Origin: Halichondria panicea | Taxonomy: Eukaryota; Porifera; Demospongiae; Suberitida; Halichondriidae | Reading direction: 5' to 3' | Assembly: GCF_963675165.1 (NCBI RefSeq) | Contig: NC_087378.1 | Coordinates: 124,001 to 188,000 of the forward strand | Length of the DNA stretch: 64,000 nt | Shown here: piece by piece, positions 29,413 through 40,100 of the stretch | How positions within the stretch are numbered: position 1 is the first letter of the stretch | How the letters are laid out: each line of letters begins with the position of its first letter | Program-made: the position numbers and the translations under genes | The notes under the pieces: generated by a model | What the model was told of the DNA's origin: nothing | Databases searched by the model: none | What the model saw: the letters and a program-made list of their open reading frames with translations, nothing else

Positions 29413-32400
29413 TCAGTTTCGAGGTCTTCTCTTGGAAAATCTATTTCCTTTGCCTCTTGACTTCCATCGCCGCTTCCCGGCACCACCTCGACCACGCCCC
29501 CTTCCTCCTTTACCTGCAATATCACAACCACAATAATCCTATACATCAACACTACAATATTGAAAAGCTCGCTCACTGTACATGTATAGAGGCAACGTTT
29601 ATGTGCATACTACACACTATAGCTAGCTAATATATATATTAATCACACTTACTAGAGCCAGCAAGTTCCTCGAAGTCACTGCTCCACGTTCCACCAGTAG
29701 CTACAGCTGCTCTGCCACCACGACTCTTGGGAGGTGGTCTATTAAACTGGTTCCTGTATCTCTCTCTGTCCTTGGCTGTCATATCACTGATCTTAGTGAA
29801 GCTGCGTATAGGTGAGTTGCTGATAGTGCTCTCATCAACCATGAAGCCTCCGTCCTCAGTGGGAATCACCCGTAGCTCCTTCAATGATGTGGTCACATGA
29901 TTGTCATCTGATTCGATACTACCGTCCAGTGCAGAGCTGAGTTTGTCCAGAAGTGGGTTATCATTCTCATCAGGGGGTCCGTATGTTGAAACATCGCTAT
30001 CGGAATCGATGCGATCCCCTGTTTTAGTCAACACCTCTTTCTCTTTTGCTTGCAGTTGGTGAAGGGTGGGTTGGTATGATCGTCTGGTGGCCCTCGAGGC
30101 AGTTTGCTTCGTTCTAAAGGAGGATGGGGGAGAGGATGTGTTGTCAAGGCCATCGCACTGGGCTGCATGGACTGCAATGACTGACGGGAGGAACTGCTTG
30201 GAGCATAGCGGACACGTTGACAGCTGTTGTTTGCTACTACGAGTGTAACGTGTGTGTGTGGTGGTAGGTGGAGGGGAAGTCCCTTGTGTGTCCTCCGTCA
30301 GGTCAATCACACTGGATGGGACAACACAGAACATTATAATTACATGACTGTATCACACTTCACTGTACTGACTGCTAACATTCATATACAGTGTGTTCAA
30401 ACAACAAGTTAGTGTCCATTCTGTACTATAACTATGCCTTAGCTAATGCCATACACAAAACATAACTCCAGATTATACATTACCCTGTTCCACGCCTCTC
30501 CTCCGCCATGACTGTAGCTTCCCACTCACTCTCACTGCTCAGAGGTAGCCATTTGTTCCTCAAACTGTTCCTCCTCCGCCGCACACCATCACTCTCCACA
30601 TCACTCAGGTCAGTCCTCTCCGGTACATCACTCAGGTCCTTTTGAGGAGGGGTTAAAGTCCTCTCCGGCACATCACTCAGGTCCTCTTGAGGAGGGGTCA
30701 AAGTTCTCTCCAGTACAACACTCTCCTCCTCAGATTCTGATTGGGGAGTGACTTCAAGTATCATTTTGGCAGCAGCAGATTTTGGTGGTTTTCTGATTTT
30801 TTGGCGTTTCATTGTTAATGATGGTGTTCTCTTACGATTGCTAGTGGGTTTGGAATTGCCCACTTTTTGTGATCGAGAATTGAGCCAGTTTAAAGGAGGT
30901 GTCGCTTCTTTATCAAAGTCGAGGGCAGAGTTTCCTTTTTGATTGGAAGATGGTGTTTTCTGGGACACAGTTTCTGGTAGTTGTCTTTGTGATCGAGTGG
31001 ATCGTTTTAAAGTAGATAGTGATGTGTGTGATGCTCCAGAGGCAGCGGGTGATGTGTGTGATGTGTGTGATGTGTGTGATATGTGTGATGTGTGTGGTGT
31101 AGTTACTTCACCCTGAGTGTTCAACATGATCAGATCATCACACACATCCTCACCAGTTGGTGACACTGGTTGACTTCCGTTCATTGAGTTGGACTTATCA
31201 GGACTTCTAACAGCGTCTGTTTCCATGGCGTCTGATTCCAAGGCATCATACGCTTGATCGTAATCATAGTTCATGGGAGAATTTTCTGCTGACAATTGAC
31301 TTGCTGTAGATTGCTGAGTTAGCATTTCATCCTTTTCCTCTGGAGTAGATTCTTCTAACGAGAAAGTTTTGTTTTTATTCGAACTCTCAACAGCTGTTTT
31401 CGTCCTAGTTCTTTTAGGTAGTATTAAATTAAATCTATGGGTCATTTTTGAGCGACGAGTTGTTCGTCCTGTGGTGACACCAAATACAAGTTGTTGTGAA
31501 GAACCCATTTTAACAGGTTCTCCCCATTTCAGTCGAGTCAGCACTTTACTCTGTGCCTCGCGTAGTTGAGAGAAGTAGCTATTGAATCGCTCTATGATTT
31601 TAGGCGTGTGCTCAGTAGGGGAGCTTCCAGAGGGGCAGTACATCTTAGGCAGGCGGAGGTTGAGAGCGTGGACGTCCATTGAGGGCCGACTAGACACGTG
31701 CAGTGGAGGGGAACCTGTAGAGAGGGATAATTAAGGGTGATTACAAAATACAGGAAGAAAGTATCAATAAATTAGTGTTTTCGACCTAGCGTTCTATTAG
31801 AAAATAGTTGGCCTAGTGATGAGACTAAAAGAAATAATTATATTTACAGTATAATTATAACTTACGCGTATCTTGTGTAGACAAAGCCAGGCTCTTGGAG
31901 CAGTTGCCTTGGTTGACATTTGAGTCACTAGTATTATCAACATCACGAGTAATTTCCTTGACATCACCTGTAGAGATAGGATAAAGGGTGATTACAAAAT
32001 ACAGGAAGAAAGTATCGTAGAGCGGGTAATTTTCGTATGAACTACCCATTTAAATATTCGTACAGCTCAAGATAATGACGTTGAATCTATTGCAGTAGAC
32101 GTAGTTTTCGTAGTTTTAATTTTTGTATGATGCTCTTCGATATGAAAATTTTCACCACACGAAAATACGCTACACGGTATCATTTTTCACTACTAACCTA
32201 ACATTCTAGAAGAGCCTAGTGATGAGGCTAAAAGAGAATACAGTATAACTTACGCGTATCTTGTGTCGACAAAGCCAGGCTCTTGGAGCAGTTGCCTTGG
32301 TTGACATTTGAGTCACTAGTTTCATCAACATCACGAGTAATTTCCTTGACATCCTCTGGAGTAGCTGCTGGTAAATGTTCATTAATGGCTGCATACTTCA

Positions 32401-34486
32401 CAGTAGTAACTTCCTCTTCTTTAGACAGCACTACTTTGCTCACTTCTTCAACTGATTTAATTCTCTTTACTTGTGGTAACTTCATTGGCGACGAATTGTC
32501 CATCTCTTGGAACAGGATTTTTTGGGGTGAAGATCGTTTTCGTTTTTTCCTACTTAGACTGAGACAACTGCTTCGAGTTCTTCCCCTCCCACTTGTATCC
32601 ATGTGTTTGTTAGGCTCTGTGGGGGGTGGGGTTCGTGTTATGCCCCTCCCACTTGTATCCATGTGTTTGTTAGGCTCTGTGGGGGGTGGGGTTCGTGTTA
32701 TGCCTCTCCCACTTGTATCCATGTGTTCGTTAGGCTCTGTGGGGGGTGGGGTTCGTGTTATGCCTCTCCCACTTGTATCCATGTGTTCGTTAGGCTCTGT
32801 GGGGGGTGGGGTTCGTGTTATGCCCCTCCCACTTGTATCCATGTGTTTGTTAGGCTCTGTGGGGGGTGGGGTTCGTGTTATGCCCCTCCCACTTGTATCC
32901 ATGTGTTTGTTAGGCTCTGTGGGGGGTGGGGTTCGTGTTATGCCTCTCCCACTTGTATCCATGTGTTCGTTAGGCTCTGTGGGGGGTGAGGGATGGCTGA
33001 CCACTTGAAACGGTATTGAACGACTACCTGATGATTGAGTATTGGGCTCCAAGTTGCTAGAGCGTGTTAACACACCTGCTGTAGCTAGATCCAGATTTGC
33101 CTCATCAGAAAGCTTAGAATCATATTCAGCATGTGAGTTGTCAGTATTAGTTGCCACCGGTAACTGTTCTCTAATACTATCAACACTCTGAGCAGCTGTT
33201 GAGATAGGAGGTGGTTCAATAGAGGCCTCTCTAGACAATGGAGGGGTAGCATCATCTGACTCAACTATATTCTCATCTTGAGCAATGCTCTTAGCATCTC
33301 TAGCCACAATACTTGTAATAACAGTTTTATATTCATCACTTCTCTTCTTCGATTTTAGAGACCTGATACTAACTTTCTTCATCGACAATCGCACTTGTTT
33401 CGTGTCTGATTTAGTTGATGGCAGAGGTTGTGTGGACTTGGTATCTTCAGGTGTAGCTTCTTCCTTGTGCTCTGTAGCTCTCAGAATCTGGGAAAGAAAC
33501 GAGTAAAGAATTAAATATAAGGTACAGCAATTCTAACAATACTAACATCTCTCTCTATCTGCATGTCTTGTTTGCACAAGTCCCGGGCCCTAATCACAGT
33601 CTCAATGGTCTCCCGAAGGTTGTCTTTCTTCTGCTGCAGTTGGTGTAGAATTTTGCTCTGTTCACTCTCTTCCCTGATGGTCTCTCTTCGTCTCTTCCTG
33701 TCCTCTCTCTCCTTCTCCTGGAGACTAGCCTCTAGGGCCTTCTGAAGGTGTGTGTGTGTGGGGGGGGGGAAGTTATGTGTGTGTGTGTGTGGGGGGGAGG
33801 TTATGTGTGTGTGTGTGAGGGGGGGGGGGGAGGTGAGGTATTAAGAAACGTTACTGAGCAGCAATGCAATTGAGATAGAAACAAAATTAAAAGCTTTGGG
33901 GAAGAAAGTCAGTACTATAATGATATTTTAGAGAGGTGCATTAAGTACCTTTATTTCTTCCTCTTCTCTTTGGTGTAGCCGTTCCTCCTCGGACAAGAAT
34001 AGAGGAGCTGACAAAAAAAGTCAAATATCAAATGGTGGATCATGATTACTCACATCTCTTATTGGCCTTTGCTCTGGAACTAGATGGAGTGACATGAAGA
34101 GACCTCTTCTCCACATACACTGGGGTCGTGGGTACTTCCTTCTTGGCAGGAACCCTCGTGTTGTCATCATCAATGTGTAGCCTCTTTGCCCGCCGAGTGT
34201 CTTGCCTGAGGCTCTGGGTATCTATGAAGTCATACTGTGAGGAGAGAGTGATACCATAACATAGTGCAATGTAGTACCATAACATAATGGTATAGGAGGA
34301 CCACGCCCCCTCTCATACAATGAGGGGCGTGGTCGCAGTGGTCCTTGTGTAGCTAGTTAGTGTGCTTACTGGATCCCCGTCAACCTCCAGAGGAGCAGCA
34401 CTGGTGGACCCGGCCGTCTTCTTGCGTCCTGATAGCAGATCAAGTATATTTCCTCCACCTCTCAGTGATCTTTTCTTACCAGCCAT
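29413..34486 (-). CDS. UIMC1: RAP80/UIMC1-like ubiquitin- and SUMO-reader (BRCA1-A complex)
   Basis: Exons in reading order: 34486-34370, 34234-34054, 34007-33949, 33741-33547, 33487-32254, 31967-31866, 31714-30484, 30311-29653, 29513-29413; about 1292 residues (human RAP80 is about 719). Seen: one UIM, EEEIKKALEASLQE (residues about 115-130, split by an intron), followed by a basic coiled-coil-like segment; seven 20-residue repeats (about 350-490); a segment AQSKVLTRLKWGEPV (about 683-697) resembling the Abraxas-interacting region of RAP80; a SUMO-interacting motif VIDLTED (about 1041); a UBZ4-type finger C-x2-C-x11-H-x3-C starting CPLCSKQF (about 1073); SPIRSFTKISD, like the conserved RAP80 C-terminus; and an Arg/Gly/Lys-rich tail. 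In vertebrates RAP80 brings BRCA1-A to K63-ubiquitin at DNA breaks. Orthology is inferred from these motifs and from my memory of human RAP80, not from a search. The second UIM of vertebrate RAP80 is not visible. Confidence 0.82.
31866..32355 (-). repeat. Tandem exon duplication in the RAP80-like gene
   Basis: The 102-bp exon 31866-31967 repeats the 3' end of the preceding exon (32254-32355) almost base for base, both ending ...STQDTR at the same donor. The intron flanks on both sides are copied too (for example AGGGTGATTACAAAATACAG near 31725 and 31985). Confidence 0.92.
32015..32177. mobile_element. TA-flanked MITE, GCGGGTAATTTTCGT family, copy 1
   Basis: 163 bp between TA dinucleotides with inverted termini: left TCGTAGAGCGGGTAATTTTC, right (complement) CCGTGTAGCGTATTTTCGTG. 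It has no ORF and sits in the intron between the duplicated RAP80-like exons. Related copies lie at 39271 and 47929. Confidence 0.75.
32581..32988 (-). repeat. 60-bp coding minisatellite, 7 copies
   Basis: Seven units, each encoding the 20 residues TEPNxHMDTSGRGITRTPPP with Glu or Lys at x. DNA identity between units is very high (single C/T changes), so the array is recent or being homogenised. It lies inside exon 5 of the RAP80-like gene and keeps the frame. Confidence 0.97.
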
Positions 34487-34575
34487 TTTGCCAGTCAGTA
34501 ATCGTGAACTTTGACTCTCGTATACTAGTACTGTCGTGAACGGAAACCACGTGCTTCTGAACACTGATTGAAGCA
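34487..34575. promoter_or_regulatory. 89-bp bidirectional promoter, UIMC1-like / MRPL46
   Basis: Only 89 bp separate the two divergent start codons, so both 5' UTRs and core promoters must overlap or lie here. The segment has no TATA box that I can see and contains the phrase AAACCACGTG, a possible E-box (CACGTG). Confidence 0.65.
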
Positions 34576-35836
34576 ATGAACTCTAAGCTTCTACTCTCAT
34601 CCCTTCAAGCAAGATCACTGTATAAAAGTAAGTTTCATTCATCACACACAAATCATGCTAATCCAGCTCTACGTACTGTTCAGGTGCCCAGTTGTGTAGG
34701 CTGGCTGTGTCCAGTGGCTGTGTCTACACTAGTACCAATGCTGCCGTCAAGGAGGCGTCACCCACCCCTCAGCCATGGAGGATAGTAGCAGCCACCTGTG
34801 TTCAGAGGATGCCCCTGCTTAGTCGAGAGAAACCTGACCTAGAGGTCCGAGTGGAGGAGCTCAAGGACAAGTTGCGCTGGGAGAGGGCACGACTGTCTGA
34901 CTTCGAGCTGGAGGAGAGAGAAAACACTCGTCTAAAGAGAGAGAGAGAAAAGAGGGCTCTTGATGAAGATCTCGATGGTGGACAAGTAAGTAATGAAGTT
35001 TTTTGTATAAGATCATCCTGTCATATGTTAAAGGACTGCTTATTTGCAGTGTTGTATTAGCGTACCTTATTCCCAGGGTGCTAATGACGACTCCATGGAT
35101 GCATTTGATGAGCTGATAGAAGCCAGGGAGACAGAGTTGTCATCCTTCACCCCAGCCTCTCGCCAGACAGAGGCAGACAGGAGTAACAATCTCAAGTCAG
35201 TACAGCGCAAGTTGGATCAAGTCCTCTACCTACTGGTCAAGAAGAACAGGAAAGAGCATGCCTGGCAGATGCCCCAGGGCGGGCTAGAGGGAGACGAATC
35301 ACTAATAGAAGTAAGCTAGATACTGTCGGCTGTTTTGGTATGTTCTATTCAAGAGCAACATGTGTTTATGATTGCCCATGTATAGTTTAATGCGAATTCT
35401 ATGTTTTACTGTCTCATTTTGTTTCAGACTGCCCAGCGTGAGCTTTCTGAGGAGTGTGGGTTGGACCTCAAGGTTACCTTCCTCAGCAGTGCCCCATCTG
35501 CCCACCTCACGTACAAACACAGTGCAAGGGATGGAGTTAGTGGATCAAAGGTAACCACACTTTATTCCAGGGGAAACAAATAAATCCCTATGTACATTAG
35601 GGAAATCCCCCATGGGGATTGATAAGAGACACTGTTTTACATACTCATTTATATGCCCCCCCCCCCCCCACACACACACACACACACAGGTCTTCTTCTT
35701 TAAGGCTAACTATACTGGAGGAGATATAGAGCTAAACAAAGAAGTGATTGACTATGTTTGGGCTACAAAGGAAGAAATGAAAGACTATCTCTCAAAAGAC
35801 TTGTATAGCTGTATATCACCATCTATACCTCAGTAG
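34576..35836 (+). CDS. MRPL46: Mitochondrial large ribosomal subunit protein mL46
   Basis: Exons: 34576-34627, 34684-34985, 35077-35310, 35428-35550, 35690-35836; 285 residues (human 279). The N-terminus (MNSKLLLSSLQARSLYK) is a basic, amphipathic mitochondrial targeting sequence. A charged helical middle (LKDKLRWERARLSDFELEE) leads into the Nudix-like fold: WQMPQGGLEGDESLIETAQR, then ELSEECGLDL, then VFFFKANYTGGD and YVWATKEEMKDYL. The Nudix box is degenerate and mL46 is regarded as a structural, non-catalytic member. It is a component of the mitoribosome large subunit. It diverges from the RAP80-like gene and converges on PSMD8, whose stop is only 124 bp away. Confidence 0.95.
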
Positions 35837-35960
35837 CAGCTCAGTTATATTATTATATTCTGGAATTTTGATATAAACATAATTATACTCAACTTTGATA
35901 TAATATTATTGTTTGTCATACAGAAAAGGTTACAGAGACAATCAGCATATTGATAAATGA

Positions 35961-36929
35961 CTATACAATTTTCTCTAGTTCTCGGGCATAACCTAAAGCT
36001 TGAGAAATGAGTTCATTGTTTCTAACAAAATGGAGATCTTCTTTTGTCTCGTCTTTGGCAAACAGGAAGCACTGCCCAGTGGGGTCTTGTTTCCAGCCTC
36101 TCTTGGCAGCATACTCCATGAGTAGAGCATGACTCTCAATCATCAACGTCTTGGTGGCCTCACCAACAGAGAGCTGCATGAAAAATATTATTTTATATAA
36201 TTTGCACGGCTATAAAAATGGCAGTTTCCAGCTAATAAAGGTATAATTATGCGTACATTGTAGTAAGGCATTAGGTAATGGTGGTGGTAGTTACTGGTCA
36301 CTGTTAACCACTCACTACACTCTACAGCAGCTGACCTGTGCATAAGCCTTCTCAGCACAAGAAGCAATCTCGTCTCTCATTGTATTTATCAAGATGTCAA
36401 TGAAGAAGCTGTAATTCTCTGCGGGAACATTGCCTTTATCGAGAAACACTTTGTGGAAACTTCCCTCCATTAGAAACTGCTCGAGGCGAATGGGATACTT
36501 GATGTACATATTCTTCTGTTCTTCAACAGAAAGCAGTTCCATTTCAGTATGAAATTCGGCGAGACGATTTTCAGCCAGTAGACAGAGAAGATTCAATCCT
36601 AGTATCTGGTACTTGAACGGTGATTCTTGGAGTAGGGAGTCATAGTCGTAGTAGTAACATTTCAACTGGGCCACATAGCGTTGAAATGAAGGTATCTCTT
36701 TGCTTTGTATACTCCATAATGCGCCGATTTCTAGAGTATTTCGAGCCAAAATCAATTCCCTCTGGTCCAGGTTCCCGGATTGTGACGAACTAGGTAGAAA
36801 CGATAGATTTAAGAGGATTATTTTCATTTGAGGGAGGAGTTGACCCACAACTCCAATATTGCCCGAGTTCCAGGCACTTTCTAACTGTTGGTACAGCAAT
36901 GCTGCTTGTTCGATACCAGCTGACGCCAT
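35961..36929 (-). CDS. PSMD8: 26S proteasome regulatory subunit PSMD8 / Rpn12
   Basis: Two coding exons, 36929-36336 and 36173-35961; 268 residues. Recognisable family blocks are ILARNTLEIGALWSI, SFQRYVAQLKCYYYDY, LGLNLLCLLAENRLAEFHTE, the PCI-domain block YSFFIDILINTMRDEIASCA and the C-terminus YARELEKIV. Rpn12 is a lid subunit of the 19S regulatory particle and the last to join during lid assembly. The start MASAGIEQ follows an intron acceptor (TTTGCAG) by 21 bp, so a non-coding first exon is likely; the frame is open further upstream, so a longer N-terminus cannot be excluded. The human protein has an N-terminal extension not seen here. Confidence 0.95.
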
Positions 36930-37163
36930 TTCTAAACTTTTCTCACAACCTGCAAAACAAACATAGAGTAGTAGACTTTTAGAATAGCCTGTCAAAGCTT
37001 TGTATAACTTACAGAGAGAGTACAGAGGACTTGCTTTCAATTAATTAATTAAAGATCTTTTTTAGTTGCCACACATTTCACCACATATTTCCATTTATAG
37101 AACATCAATACCACGTGAGTAACTCTCAACCACGTGGCTCTAAAGAGACCAAGCAAAGCAAAA
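36930..37163. promoter_or_regulatory. Divergent PSMD8 / NOP56 intergenic region
   Basis: 234 bp between start codons of two housekeeping genes. It probably contains a PSMD8 5' UTR intron and a shared promoter; CACGTG occurs twice (near 37111 and 37130), which may be E-boxes. Confidence 0.5.
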
Positions 37164-40100
37164 ATGGCAAGTTTTTTCTCCCCTTACTTCAATGATATAG
37201 CCCTGTAATCATTTGTTCACTTTCCTCAGGTGCTGTTTGTCCTGTTTGAACATGCTGCTGGCTATGCCGTATTCCGTTGCAAAGATGTGGAGGATGTTGG
37301 TTCCCTCCAACCTGAAGTGCTGGAGGCCATGTCAGACTTTGCTCGCTTTGGTTCCACTGTCTCTCTGGAAGCTTTCTGTCCCTTCAAGACCGGAGCAAAT
37401 GCACTCGAGAATATCAATTGCATATCTGAAGGTACATAACTTTATATATAATACACACAAAAATGTAATTTAACTGAATTATGAATTGTAATGTTAAGTG
37501 TGAACATCCCACATTGCATGCATGCAGTGAGTGGAGCAATACTGCCTTGTCAGTAGCTCTAAGAAGGTCTTTCATAATCATGTCCATTCCCTCCTCAGGT
37601 GTGATGCATGATGACCTCAAGGTGTTCATCGCCAACAACATACCACAGGGCAAGAAAAAGAGCAAGGTCCTGTTGGGAGTAGCTGATCCTAAATTGGGCT
37701 CAACTGTTCAAGAGACCCTCAACATCCAGTGCATATCAGGTACCCTATCACATTTAACATCCTTATATCAATTTCCAAACACTCTCAAATTTCAAATTTC
37801 TCCAATTTCTTGCTAACCGCTGTTGATGGCATAAGGGGGTCCACTGTTGATGGCATAATTATGGTAATGATCTATTGTGCTCTGTATTGACACACTAGGG
37901 GGTGTGGTGTCAGAGTTACTGCGAGGGATTCGTCTCTTCTTCCCCAAGCTTGTCAGTGGACTAACACCTCCCATGACAGCTCAAGCTCAACTTGGTCTTG
38001 GGCACAGCTACTCTAGGGCCAAGGTCAAGTTCAATGTTCATCGATCAGACAATATGATCATCCAGTCCATCAGCTTGCTGGATCAACTAGACAAAGACAT
38101 CAACACTTTCTCTATGAGAATCAGGTGTGTACATGCATACACACATGGTGGATTTTTGTTATAGAACATTTGTATATTACACAACCCTCATATCATCCAA
38201 GACATGTGTTCTAACTATGTGGTTGACCTACTTGCAGGGAATGGTATTCATATCACTTTCCAGAGCTTGTGAAGATCATTCCTGACAACTTTCTCTATGC
38301 CAAGGTGAGAGAAAGATTGTGATGGTGTGACTGTTGTGAGTGTGTGTAGGTGGTTCGGTTCATTGGTTCAAGGAAGAATCTAACAGAGGACAAGTTGGAC
38401 CCACTAGAAGAGATTGTCATGGACTCCACCAAGTGTGAGGCCATCTTTGAAGCTGCTAGAGTCTCCATGGGTAAGTTCATCGGTTCACTGTGATGATCTT
38501 TACCTACCAAAATGTACAGTATAATCATAGTGTTTTAGTTGCACACTCTTTACCTAATGAACAGTTTCAACTTTTTATTTTATATTTCAGTATTCTTTAA
38601 TTATGGTTCTCTTGCAGGAATGGACATATCTCCAATTGACCTGATCAATATTGAGCGTTTTGCCACGAGGGTTGTAGAGTTGGCTGAGTACAGGAAGGAT
38701 CTCAGTAGCTATCTCTCCTCTAAGATGACCAATGTGGCACCTAACCTCACCACTCTCATCGGGGAAACGGTGAGTGGAGGGGTGGCCGGGGGTGGTGTAA
38801 TAGGGAGGAGCTTGTGTGGAGGGGGGCCGGGGGGTGTAATAGGGAGGGGCTTGTGTGGGTGGAAATTAAGTAGTTGGCAAATATTTATGGTTGTTCAAAA
38901 GCTTGTAATTGTGCAAACAAATTAAGTATGTGCGTGTTTGATATGTGTGGGTGGATTAGCAGATGTTTGTAGTCCTGTGTAGATACCTTGTAGAAATATT
39001 GTAGTGTTTGTAATGGTACAAGAATGATGATGTAATGGCTCAGCTAGATCAGGCAAAGGTGTGGTGTTCCTCTTGTTAAATGAACAACATTCATTGGCTA
39101 TGTGAGACTACTATGTACTGGTAACTAAGCCTTCACCTTTGAACCCACCTATATATAAAGGTCAGTAGGTCAATCACTTGAGCCCAGCTAATCATTACCA
39201 TTTAGGAGTCAGATATCTCTCTACTGAGTTGTATGAATGTACAATACTGCTGTCCCTTGAATTCTGAGTAACGTATAGCAGGTAATTTTCGTTAGTGTAA
39301 ATTTTCATATGAACTGCCCAATTAATTTGTATTTGCAATATTTGTACAGCTCAGGATAGTGACGTTGAGCGTATTACGGTAACTTTAATTTTCATATGGT
39401 GCTCTACAATACAAAATATACAAACATTTCTACTATGTGAAAATAACCCGCTATAAGGTAGGTATCAGATTATGAGACCTTGAGATCAAATAAGAAGTTG
39501 TAGAGACTCTGAGTCCTATAAGGCAAATAAATGGGTACTGGTGTATATTAGATACAGTAAATATTTTCTGGCTTGCATTTCAGTTTTCCAGCTGCTCTGG
39601 TTACAGCTGTGCACACGTCCCGTCCCATATATAGCGCCTCCTCCTCGGGAACAATTACCTCCTCTCTGTGTTTCTCGTCTGCATTAGAATAGTCTGGTTC
39701 ATAATTAGACAGTATTGTGTTCCCACATGTAACCTGAGCTATGGATATTTAATTTATAATAATGATATTCACAGAGTGTTTCCCTCTGAACAATGTTTTA
39801 GCCTCCACCTTGTAACTCTAGTAGACTATCCTCGCACACAAGCACACCTCCACTCTCGTCAGAGCACGTAGTTGGAACTATCGTAATTAGGTGGGTCAAC
39901 CTTAACTAATTGAGTTGGCTTGTATATACGTGGAGGTGCTAATTGGTTGGTACGCCAGGCGTGAAGTGTGTTATAGGTGTATTAATGACATGATAATTCC
40001 ATTTAACTAGTGATACATTTTTACAGCTCAGCAGTTTTTACACTTTGCGAACGTATACACACAGTGGTAGTTTAAATTTGGGAATGTTTTGTTGTTTAAA

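Noticed and set aside
32283..33008. Plus-strand ORF with SVGGGVRVMPLPLVSMC repeats
   Set aside because: Antisense shadow of the RAP80-like coding minisatellite.
38490..38496. Box C-like GTGATGA in a short NOP56 intron
   Set aside because: No box D CTGA downstream inside the intron.
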